Source: Spirochaetota bacterium (GTDB lineage: Bacteria; Spirochaetota; JAGLSM01; JAKPMW01). Taken from it: a stretch of 9,876 nucleotides of DNA. Below, in pieces: positions 1 to 7,000 of the stretch (position 1 is its first letter; each line of letters opens with the position of its first letter). Below the pieces are notes generated by a model. The model saw only the letters and a program-made list of their open reading frames with translations. It did no database searches and was not told the DNA's origin. Location of the stretch: the NCBI GenBank assembly GCA_029548715.1, contig JAKPMW010000115.1:1-9876 (forward strand), in the 5' to 3' direction. A program made the position numbers and the translations under genes.

Positions 1-245
1 GTTCGGCACGGGGGCAGGGTGTTGCATCCCAGTTGCTGACCGCCTTTTGTGATATGGCAACCAGCCGGAGTCACTGCATTGAAGCCTGGGCCGCCATGGA
101 TGACTGGGCCTCGCTCAATGTGCTGGCAAAATGTTCGTTCAGGCCTCCGGCGACCACAAGAGGGGCATCCCTGCCCCGTGGTCACACTTCGGCATCCATG
201 CCTACGCACCTTGCGACGGTCCTGCATCGCTGGATCGGGGATTGA
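1..245 (+). CDS. GNAT-family N-acetyltransferase, C-terminal fragment (5' end outside window)
   Basis: An open frame enters from the left edge (first full codon at 3) and stops with TGA at 243-245. The first residues read ARGQGVASQLL, which matches the acetyl-CoA pyrophosphate-binding loop of GNAT enzymes (RGxGxA followed by LL). They are followed by a helix, a strand-like IEAWA, and LNVLAKCSF, which resembles the family's usual N-x-x-x-L-x-K-x-GF segment. GNAT enzymes move an acetyl group from acetyl-CoA to an amine, but the acceptor cannot be told from this fragment. The tail after CSF is about 37 residues and unusually Thr/Arg/Pro-rich, so a frameshift or a divergent end is possible. The gene converges on the M23 peptidase gene with only 8 bases between stops. 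The family call rests on two short motifs and is moderate. Confidence 0.55.
   Translation, partial: SARGQGVASQLLTAFCDMATSRSHCIEAWAAMDDWASLNVLAKCSFRPPATTRGASLPRGHTSASMPTHLATVLHRWIGD
152..183. repeat. Bulged inverted repeat inside the 3' end of the GNAT-like gene
   Basis: GACCAC (152-157) pairs with GTGGTC (178-183), and GGGGCA (162-167) pairs with TGCCCC (172-177) around a TCCC loop. Together they give a 12-bp stem with one 4-base bulge (AAGA). No T-tract follows on either strand, so it is not a canonical intrinsic terminator. It lies where transcripts from the two convergent genes would meet and might slow polymerase or protect 3' ends. Confidence 0.5.
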
Positions 246-253
246 GGGTGGGG

Positions 254-1141
254 CTACCTGAACGTGATTTCGACCGTTTTTGCGGCCGAGTTTCCCTGGA
301 AATCACGTGCCGTAACCCTGATGCGGTGCAGGCCGACCAGATTTCGATATTCCCCGCCGGAGAGGAAGCCGCTGGGTGTGTAGACATCCTCAAAGCTGCT
401 CCCGTCGGCGAGCGTCAGGCGGCCGTTTTTTTCGACCAGCTTGTCAAAGACGATCTGCCTGACCTGCTGTTCATCGATATGGAAGCGGACTTCGGCTGGC
501 CCGATGGTGTTGAGCCTGCGGATCTGCTCCTGCGAATCCCATACCCGGGTCAGGAGGCGGAATGTGTCGATTCCGCTGACCCTGTACTTTGCCGGAACCG
601 TGACTGCGCGCTCATCGACAAAGAGCAGTACCGAAGCGATTTCCGGGGCGATCCGGTCAGGATAGTCAGGCAGGACTGAGAGAGGGTTGAGATAGCCCTT
701 TTTGCCTCCTATTCCAAGATGCAGGTGTGCTCCGAAAGAGCGGCCCGTGTTGGCCGTGATTCCGATGACATCTTTTGATCCGAGGTTTGTCCTGCCTGTG
801 GCAACCGATCCCTTCTTCATGTGGTAGTAATAGCTCCGCATGTTTTCGCTGTGCTGTACGACCATCAGGTTGCCATTGCCGAACCCGCGATAGAGGGGGT
901 GTTCGGCTTCGTCGAAATAATAGACTACCTGGCCTTCGGCGATCGGGCGCACATCCTGCCCGTCCCCACCCAGATCAATCCCGCTGTGAAAGTGGTCGCC
1001 GCGCGATTCGCCGAAGGTTGCAGTCAGGAGGACTTTTTCAACGGGCCATGCGTATCGAGCCGGAGCGGCAATGGCCTCGATCGCGGCAGGGACGAAAAAG
1101 AGGGCAAGGAGAAATCGGGGGCAGGTGCAGTACAGTTTCAT
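254..1141 (-). CDS. Secreted M23-family (LytM-like) zinc metallopeptidase
   Basis: This 295-residue protein is a probable peptidoglycan endopeptidase acting in the periplasm. An N-terminal hydrophobic segment (about residues 9-26, ending AIAA) looks like a signal peptide. The M23 domain spans about residues 30-160, with HxxxD ligands H52 and D56 (FHSGID), the active-site-type H107 (SYYYH), and HxH at H139/H141 (AHLHLG). The full set is present, so it should be catalytically competent, unlike degenerate LytM activators such as EnvC. The C-terminal ~120 residues are strand-rich and end in TARDFQGNS...EITF, which resembles an Ig/FnIII-like fold. There is no coiled coil or LysM domain. The start ATG overlaps the upstream stop as ATGA, with GGAG 8 bases upstream. 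Translational coupling to the upstream propeller-like protein is therefore likely. The exact peptide bond cleaved is unknown. Confidence 0.88.
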   Translation of the reverse strand: MKLYCTCPRFLLALFFVPAAIEAIAAPARYAWPVEKVLLTATFGESRGDHFHSGIDLGGDGQDVRPIAEGQVVYYFDEAEHPLYRGFGNGNLMVVQHSENMRSYYYHMKKGSVATGRTNLGSKDVIGITANTGRSFGAHLHLGIGGKKGYLNPLSVLPDYPDRIAPEIASVLLFVDERAVTVPAKYRVSGIDTFRLLTRVWDSQEQIRRLNTIGPAEVRFHIDEQQVRQIVFDKLVEKNGRLTLADGSSFEDVYTPSGFLSGGEYRNLVGLHRIRVTARDFQGNSAAKTVEITFR

Positions 1142-2319
1142 GGCGCGCTCTCCAGGTGTCGTGAGATGGATACTCCGTCCGCGGTGGCCAGGGCGATAAT
1201 ATGGGATGCCTTGTCGGCGAGCGAGATCTCGGCCCAGGGAGTCGGCAGGATGGTGCAGTTTTTCGTGTTCCCGTTTTGGTCCAGGTGATAGACGGCTGTA
1301 TGGGCTCCGGCAGAAACTGATGCATGGACTTCGCCGGACCCGGTTTCGGCAAACGAGGTCCAGGTTACCCGGGCGCCGGAAGGAAGGCCCGGCTCGAGCC
1401 GCCTGGTGATATCGCCATTCTCCAGGTCAAACAGGACCAGCCCCCGCGCCGTCTGGCTTGCGGCATGGCGGCGGCCGGCGTGTACCATGATCTGGGTCCG
1501 CAGATCGCCCCCTGTGGGGGTGCTCCAGATGAGGGTCCCGCTGCCCGAATATCTCGTCATCGTTTCGGGGCGGGAGCCGGATACCACGAGGATGGATTCG
1601 CCGTTCTGGTCCACTGCCAGGCCCTTGACTACGGCAAGCTGTCCCTCGGGAGGCTGCTTTCGCCAGAGTGTCTTGGCATCCCTGATGGAAAATTTTTCGA
1701 GACTTCCGTCAACCATCCCGAAAACAACGGCCTGCTCCCTGTCTGTCAGTGCCGCCGAGGTGATCAGGGAGGCCAACTGCTGGTACGGACCGGCTTGGGC
1801 ACCGGTTTTCCGGTCAACGAATGCCAGCCCGGCCTGATCCCCGGTATAGAGCAGGAGCCAGGCGGGCGAGCCAATGGCTCTGGGCCACGCCGAGGCGGTA
1901 TGGGTTGCAAGTTTTTCGCCCTGGGCCGAATGGATGTCGATCCCTGTTCCCGTTTTTCGGTATACGGCGTAGCCCCACTGGTCCGAGGTGAAGAGCTCGT
2001 TGGTCGAAAAGCGGGTTGCGTGTTGCAGGTTCAGGCTGCTGTCAAAATAGAGGACCTTGTCAGGCCAGACGGCATGCAGCGGGGAAGAGGAGGGCCAGAG
2101 GGGCTGCTGGGGCGATGTCGCTTCCATCCCCGAGCGGACAAGCCGGTTTCCCTCGAGTCTGACGGAAGCCAGGGTGACCATGCTGTCTCCGTCCGGGACA
2201 GTCCGGCTGGAAACGAGAACCAGCAGTCCGATCAGAAAGAGTTTCACGATCCGCAGGAGGTGGACTGTCAGGGGTGACAATTCGCCATGTGCTTTGTAGC
2301 GTTCGTACGTGAGTGCCAT
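1138..2319 (-). CDS. Membrane-anchored protein with probable beta-propeller ectodomain, unknown function
   Basis: I do not recognise a named family for this 393-residue protein. Residues 1-19 are polar, residues about 20-38 (HLLRIVKLFLIGLLVLVSS) form one hydrophobic segment, and the rest is predicted to lie outside the cytoplasm. The large domain is built of short strand-turn units with motifs such as VDRKTGAQ, DQNGESILVVSG, LVLFDLENGD and VYHLDQNGN. This is the look of a WD40/PQQ-like propeller of about six or seven blades. The assignment is by pattern, not by homology. It is the first gene of an operon with the M23 peptidase (ATGA overlap), so a role in scaffolding or controlling that peptidase at the inner membrane is a reasonable inference. 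An AAAGG sequence 6 bases before the ATG supports the start. Confidence 0.75.
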   Translation of the reverse strand: MALTYERYKAHGELSPLTVHLLRIVKLFLIGLLVLVSSRTVPDGDSMVTLASVRLEGNRLVRSGMEATSPQQPLWPSSSPLHAVWPDKVLYFDSSLNLQHATRFSTNELFTSDQWGYAVYRKTGTGIDIHSAQGEKLATHTASAWPRAIGSPAWLLLYTGDQAGLAFVDRKTGAQAGPYQQLASLITSAALTDREQAVVFGMVDGSLEKFSIRDAKTLWRKQPPEGQLAVVKGLAVDQNGESILVVSGSRPETMTRYSGSGTLIWSTPTGGDLRTQIMVHAGRRHAASQTARGLVLFDLENGDITRRLEPGLPSGARVTWTSFAETGSGEVHASVSAGAHTAVYHLDQNGNTKNCTILPTPWAEISLADKASHIIALATADGVSISRHLESAP

Positions 2320-2349
2320 GGTCAGCCTTTCGCGGGGTGGTCTGCTGAT

Positions 2350-2358
2350 AATATAGCA
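2350..2358 (-). promoter_or_regulatory. Extended -10 promoter for the propeller-M23 operon
   Basis: Read on the minus strand, TGC followed by TATATT (2355-2350) gives an extended -10 element about 30 bases upstream of the operon start at 2319. No good -35 hexamer is visible at the expected distance, which is common for extended -10 promoters. The predicted leader is about 24 bases and contains the AAAGG ribosome-binding site. The call is by motif only. Confidence 0.45.
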
Positions 2359-2379
2359 AAGCAGGGCGGTCCTTTTTTA

Positions 2380-2409
2380 TTGCGTCATCGGACCAGCCTT
2401 GGGTATACT
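2380..2409 (+). promoter_or_regulatory. Sigma70-type promoter of the omega-amidase gene
   Basis: TTGCGT (2380-2385) and TATACT (2404-2409) are separated by 18 bases. Transcription would start at about 2415-2417, only a few bases before the ATG at 2419. No Shine-Dalgarno sequence lies upstream of that ATG, so the mRNA is probably leaderless or nearly so. It lies back to back with the promoter of the minus-strand operon. Confidence 0.55.
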
Positions 2410-2418
2410 GATCCTGTC

Positions 2419-3234
2419 ATGAATGAAATCAAGCTTGCGCTCTTCCAGATGTCGGTCTGCCTCGAAAAAGAGGACAATCTCCAAAAGTTCGAAGACTGGG
2501 CAGCGATTGCCGCTGCAGAGGGTGCGGACGTGCTTGTCCTTCCCGAGCTGTTTACCTCCCCCTTCGATCACGAACTGCTTTCGGCGGCCAGCGAGCCCTT
2601 TGAAGGCGGGGAGACCGTCAGTACCGTGGCGGATGCAGCCATGCGACATGGGGTGACCGTTATCGGCGGGTCTTTTCCCGAACAGGCCAGCGACGGCAGG
2701 CTCTGGAATACCGCGTTTGCCGTCAGCCCTGATGGCGAGATGCTGGCAAAGTATCGCAAGATCCATCTCTTTGACCCGGCCTATCCCGGAATCAGCATGC
2801 GTGAATCTGACAGCATGCTTCCCGGTGACAGTCTCGCGTCCTTCTCCTGCTGCGGGGTGCCGGCATCAATCGTGATCTGCTACGATCTCCGGTTTCCGGC
2901 GCTCTTTGCGCGCCTCAGACGTGAAGGGGCCGGGATCATTTTTGCTCCGGCTGCATTCAACCATGTATCCGGTCCGGCACACTGGGAGCTGCTCGTGCGT
3001 GCGCGGGCTCTCGATACCCAGTCCTTTGTGGTGGCCTGCAGTCCCGCCTCCAATTACGCCCTCTCCTACAGCCCCTGGGGCCACTCACTGGTTGTCGACC
3101 CCTGGGGGGATGTGCTTGACGATGCCGGAAGCGGAGAGGGTATCCGCTATTGCACCATCAGGCCCGAGCGGATCCAGCAGGTTCGTTCGCAGATTCCCCT
3201 TGAGTTGCATCAGCGGCCCGAGATCTACGGGTAG
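2419..3234 (+). CDS. Carbon-nitrogen hydrolase, Nit2-type omega-amidase
   Basis: This 271-residue protein has the length expected of a single-domain nitrilase-superfamily enzyme. The catalytic triad is clear: E43 (VLPELF), K114 (YRKIHLFD) and C154 (VICYDLRFP). The stretch HLFDPAYPG...RESDSMLPGD and the HWELLVRARALD helix near residue 190 match the Nit2/omega-amidase branch. That branch hydrolyses alpha-ketoglutaramate and alpha-ketosuccinamate to the keto acids plus ammonia, and acts in the cytoplasm. The frame is open upstream to 2287, but the conserved family N-terminus (IKLALFQM) begins at this ATG, so the extension is not coding. A short-chain amidase of the same superfamily with another substrate cannot be excluded. 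The gene stands alone, convergent with the next gene across 33 bases, and no clear terminator is seen there. Confidence 0.87.
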   Translation: MNEIKLALFQMSVCLEKEDNLQKFEDWAAIAAAEGADVLVLPELFTSPFDHELLSAASEPFEGGETVSTVADAAMRHGVTVIGGSFPEQASDGRLWNTAFAVSPDGEMLAKYRKIHLFDPAYPGISMRESDSMLPGDSLASFSCCGVPASIVICYDLRFPALFARLRREGAGIIFAPAAFNHVSGPAHWELLVRARALDTQSFVVACSPASNYALSYSPWGHSLVVDPWGDVLDDAGSGEGIRYCTIRPERIQQVRSQIPLELHQRPEIYG

Positions 3235-3267
3235 GCAGCACGGTTTTTTTGGTGAACAGCGTCCGGC

Positions 3268-3858
3268 TTAAAGTGTGTCGAAGATTCCGTACCTGTTTTT
3301 CTCCTGCCTGAGCAGCTCGGGAGAAAACTCGCGCTTGATCGAGGCAAAGCGCACCAGGTCGATATACTTGAGGTGCAGGCTTTTTTCGAGTTGGAGCCTG
3401 ATCCGCTCGTTTTGCCAGATGGTGACATCCTGCCCCAGGACCGTTGGCCGCCCGTATTTCTGCTTGAGGGCATTGGCGACCTCGAGATAGCTGTAGCGGG
3501 CCGGATTGAAGTACAGCGTGATGCACCAGAGTTCGCTCTTGTCGTCAAATACAAACCAGGCGTGGTTGAGATGGGGTGGTCCCACGGCCGAAAGGACGGA
3601 CCAGTCTTCCTTTTCGAAACCCTCGATAAAATCGGCATCCCATGCCCGCAGGGCCGGGTCGGTCTTGATCAGCTCAAGGATGGTTGTCCGGCTCATCCCG
3701 AATTTGTAGCGCGCATACCCCTCAGGAAGAGCCGCTCCGGGGATGGCATAGCCGGGCCCTGGCCCGGAGCTTGCGGGCGGGAAGGGGTCCGGCCCCAGGG
3801 CGGACAAGGCGCCTGTCAAAAACAGGGAGACTCCCATCAGGATGGCTTGTGTCCGCAT
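3268..3858 (-). CDS. Predicted secreted protein of unknown function (FGM-type motif)
   Basis: I do not recognise a named family for this 196-residue protein. Residues 1-22 have a hydrophobic core (ILMGVSLFLTGALSALG) typical of a signal peptide, with no lipobox cysteine, so a soluble periplasmic protein is most likely. A Pro/Gly/Ala-rich linker (about residues 22-46) precedes a compact domain. The domain opens with YKFGMSRTTILELI, continues with strand-like LWCITLYF, and then has LKQKYGRPT and W-plus-strand segments. That order is a recurring layout in small periplasmic domains with a GM-S/T helix start, but it gives no function. AAAGGAG lies 11 bases before the ATG. The gene diverges from nifJ across 213 bases and converges on the omega-amidase gene. 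Confidence 0.72.
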   Translation of the reverse strand: MRTQAILMGVSLFLTGALSALGPDPFPPASSGPGPGYAIPGAALPEGYARYKFGMSRTTILELIKTDPALRAWDADFIEGFEKEDWSVLSAVGPPHLNHAWFVFDDKSELWCITLYFNPARYSYLEVANALKQKYGRPTVLGQDVTIWQNERIRLQLEKSLHLKYIDLVRFASIKREFSPELLRQEKNRYGIFDTL

Positions 3859-3905
3859 GCGCTTGTGCGCTCCTTTCGGGCCTGGCGGCTGTTCCCCATG
3901 ATTAT

Positions 3906-4011
3906 CGGCACGGCACCGGATTCTTCCAGTATATTTACCACGACCCGACCCACGTCGTATGGGCAGGCTCTTCGTGCTCTGTCTGCGTCAGGAAAGGCCT
4001 CCGCCGTGCCG
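3906..4011. repeat. Widely spaced 9-bp inverted repeat in the nifJ upstream region
   Basis: CGGCACGGC (3906-3914) and GCCGTGCCG (4003-4011) are perfect reverse complements with 88 bases between them. They bracket a TATATT/TATACT-like AT-rich patch at 3928-3935. A 9-bp GC-rich match can occur by chance in GC-rich DNA. If real, it could be a looping operator pair or a long-range stem. Confidence 0.3.
3928..3935. promoter_or_regulatory. Possible overlapping -10 elements for nifJ and the divergent secreted-protein gene
   Basis: The only AT-rich patch in the 213-bp divergent spacer reads TATATT on the plus strand (3930-3935) and TATACT on the minus strand (3933-3928). Neither has a convincing -35 hexamer. 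If used for nifJ, it would give an untranslated leader of about 130 bases. If used on the minus strand, the leader would be about 65 bases. I see no obvious Rex- or FNR-type palindrome here. The call is weak. Confidence 0.25.
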
Positions 4012-4057
4012 CCCACACACAGGCTGCGTGACGGAATCAGGTTCACCAAACCCCTAC

Positions 4058-4063
4058 AAGGAG
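4058..4063 (+). promoter_or_regulatory. Ribosome-binding site that fixes the nifJ start
   Basis: AAGGAG lies 8 bases before the ATG at 4072. This, with alignment of residues T31, E64 and R114 to the known PFOR numbering, selects 4072 over in-frame starts as far upstream as 3373. Confidence 0.8.
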
Positions 4064-4071
4064 CTGTTATA

Positions 4072-7000
4072 ATGAGTAAAAAATTCGTGACCATTGACGG
4101 CAATACGGCTGCTGCCCACGTAGCCTATGCTTTCAGCGAAGTGGCCGCCATTTACCCCATCACGCCGTCTTCGACGATGGGCGAGCTGGCCGATGAATGG
4201 GCAGCCAAGCACCGCACCAATATTTTCGGGCAGGAGCTTTCCGTTGTCGAGATGCAGTCAGAGGCGGGCGCGGCCGGAGCGGTACATGGTTCCCTCTCTG
4301 CGGGTTCGATGACGACGACATTTACGGCATCCCAGGGCCTCCTCATGATGATTCCCAGCATGTACAAGATCGCCGGCGAAATGCTGCCGACTGTTTTTCA
4401 TGTTTCGGCCCGCAGCCTGGCTGCCCAGTCTCTTTCAATTTTCGGCGACCACCAGGACGTGATGGCAGTACGCCAGACCGGGTTTGCCCTGATGGCGGCC
4501 AATACGGTTCAGGAAACGATGGACCTGGCGCTTGTGGCGCACCTTGCGACACTTGAGGCCGAGATTCCCTTTCTTAACTTCTTCGACGGATTCCGCACCT
4601 CGCACGAAATCCAGAAGGTCGAGGAGATCGACTACGAGACGATGAAGTCCCTTGTCGAGCACAGGTTTATCGAGCGCTTCCGCCGCCGGGCGATCAACCC
4701 CGAGCATCCGACAGCCAAGGTTGCCCAGCAGGTTGCGGATGTCTACTTCCAGGGGCGCGAGACAACCAACAAGAACTATGATGCCCTGCCCGAGCTCGTC
4801 CAGAAATACATGGACAAGGTGGGTGCGGTGATCGGGCGCAAGTACAAGCTCTTTGATTACGTCGGCGCTGCGGATGCCGAGCGGATCATCATTGCGATGG
4901 GTTCGTCCTGCGATGCGATTGAAGAAGCCCTCGGCTATCTTCAGGCAAAGGGCGAAAAGGTCGGCCTTCTCAAGGTCCGTCTCTACAGGCCCTTCTCCGT
5001 CAAGCATCTTCTTGCGGCCATTCCCGCCAGCGTCAAAAAGATCGCTGTGCTTGACCGCACCAAGGAGCCGGGCGCGATTGGCGAGCCGCTCTATCTCGAC
5101 GTCAAGGCTGCGCTCGAAGGCTCCGGCAAGACGGTGATTGGAGGCCGCTACGGTCTCTCGTCCAAGGAGTTTACTCCGGCCATGATCAAGGCGGTCTATG
5201 ACCACCTCAGCGGAAAATGTTTCCACAACTTTACGGTCGGCATCAATGATGATGTGACCCATCTCTCGATCCCGGTCGGTGAGGAGATTGATACCGAAGC
5301 GTCTGATGTCAAGCGCTGCATCTTCTGGGGCTATGGCTCGGACGGCACTGTCGGTGCCAACAAGGACGCCATCAAGATCATCGGTGACAACACCGAGATG
5401 TACGCCCAGGGCTACTTCTCCTACGATTCAAAAAAATCGGGCGGTATCACGGTCAGTCACCTCCGCTTCGGCAACTCGCCCATTCATTCGCCGTACCTGA
5501 TCAACAAGGCGGATTTTGTGGCCCTGCACAAGCCGGAGTATATCGGTCGCTACGATATTCTTGGGCCGATCAAGGAAGGCGGCACCTTCCTCCTCAACTC
5601 CGAGTGGTCCAACGAAGAGGTTTTTGGGCATCTGACCGAAGACATGCAGAAGACCATCATCGAGAAGAAGATCAGCTTTTACAATATCAATGCCTACAAG
5701 ATTGCCCACGAGGTTGGACTGGGGAACCGGATCAACTCCGTCATGCAGGCGGCGTTTTTCAAGATCTCCGGTGTCATGCCCGAGGCCAAGGCGATGGAGC
5801 TGATCAAGGCTGCCATCAAGAAGACCTATGGCAAAAAGGGCGAGGATATCGTCAAGCAAAACTGGGAGTGTGTTGACCGGACCTCTGAGGCTCTTGTCAA
5901 GGTCAGTGTGCCGGCCCAGCCTGGCAAGGCCGCCCCTGTGCGCAAGCTGATTCCCGACAATGCCGATGCGTTTGCAAAGGAAATCATCGAGCCGACAATG
6001 CGGCTCAAGGGTGACCAGATCCCCGTTTCGAAAATGGCATACGACGGGGTTCTTCCGACTGCCACCAGCCGGCTCGAAAAGCGTGGTGTGGCAACCGAGG
6101 TTCCCCACTGGATTGCCGAAAACTGCATCCAGTGCAACCAGTGCGTCTTTGTCTGTCCCCATGCGACCATTCGCGCCAAGCAGATTCTTCCTGCAGACAG
6201 TGCCAAGGGGCCGGCGACGTTCAAGACGGTCAAGTCCAAGACCAAAAACGAGCGCGATCTGGATTACAAGATCCAGGTGTACGTCGAGGACTGCGTTGGC
6301 TGCGGCAGCTGTGTCGAAACCTGCCCCAAGGCAGCGCTTGAGATGAAGCCCCTGGCCGACGAACGTGCTGCCGGTGAGTCAGAAAACGCGGTTTATTTTG
6401 ACAGCCTGCCCGTTATTACCGAGGGTGCTCCGACCAACACCCTCAAGGGCAGCCAGTTCCTCCAGCCTCTCTTCGAGTTTTCGGGAGCATGCGCAGGTTG
6501 TGGCGAGACACCCTACGTGCGCCTGATCACCCAGCTCTTCGGTGACCGGATGGTTGTTGCCAACGCGACAGGCTGCTCGTCGATCTATGGCGGCACCTTC
6601 CCCACGGTTCCGTACTGCAAAAACGAAAAGGGCGAAGGCCCGGCCTGGGGCAACTCCCTGTTCGAAGACAATGCGGAGTACGGGTTCGGAATGCGTCTCG
6701 CGATTGATGCCAACCGCAAGCAGCTGGCCACCCTTCTTTCAGAAGTCAAATCGGCCTCACCCGATCTGACAGCGGCTGTGGACAAGACATTGTCGTTGTG
6801 GGGCAAGGCGGATGACGAGGCCAAGGCGGCAGCGGATGTTCTCAAGGCTGCCCTGAAAAAGGCCCTCGGACAGGCTTCGGGCGAGATCAAGTCCAAGATC
6901 GAGCGGGCGATCGCACTCGAAAACTATATCGTGGACAAGAGCGTCTGGATCTTTGGTGGCGACGGCTGGGCCTATGACATCGGGTATGGCGGGCTGGACC

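Noticed and set aside
1..227. Minus-strand frame open to the left edge with several cysteines (GCPSCGRRRPERTFC)
   Set aside because: Composition is Arg/Gly/Cys-rich as expected from out-of-frame GC-rich DNA, spacing does not fit a known zinc motif, and the plus-strand frame carries the GNAT motif.
1324..2277. 317-codon plus-strand open frame
   Set aside because: It is antisense to the propeller-like gene, which has the TM segment, ribosome-binding site and ATGA coupling. The plus-strand product is Gly/Arg/Pro-rich with no recognisable motif.
3235..3267. T7 run after the omega-amidase gene as a possible terminator
   Set aside because: No adequate stem lies directly before the T run. CCCG/CGGG is only 4 bp and too far upstream.
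3940..3958. ACGAC/GTCGT inverted repeat near the presumed nifJ -10
   Set aside because: Only 5 bp per arm with a 9-base spacer. Such matches are expected by chance in GC-rich DNA.
3373..4071. In-frame open extension of nifJ 233 codons upstream of 4072
   Set aside because: It runs antisense through the secreted-protein gene and its signal peptide, has no family match, and PFOR residue numbering and the AAGGAG site both place the start at 4072.
4435..5262. 275-codon minus-strand open frame inside nifJ
   Set aside because: It is a mirror of the GC-rich nifJ coding frame, and the nifJ residues there are conserved.
5428..6162. 244-codon minus-strand open frame inside nifJ
   Set aside because: Same reason: antisense shadow with leucine/aspartate-rich low-information sequence.
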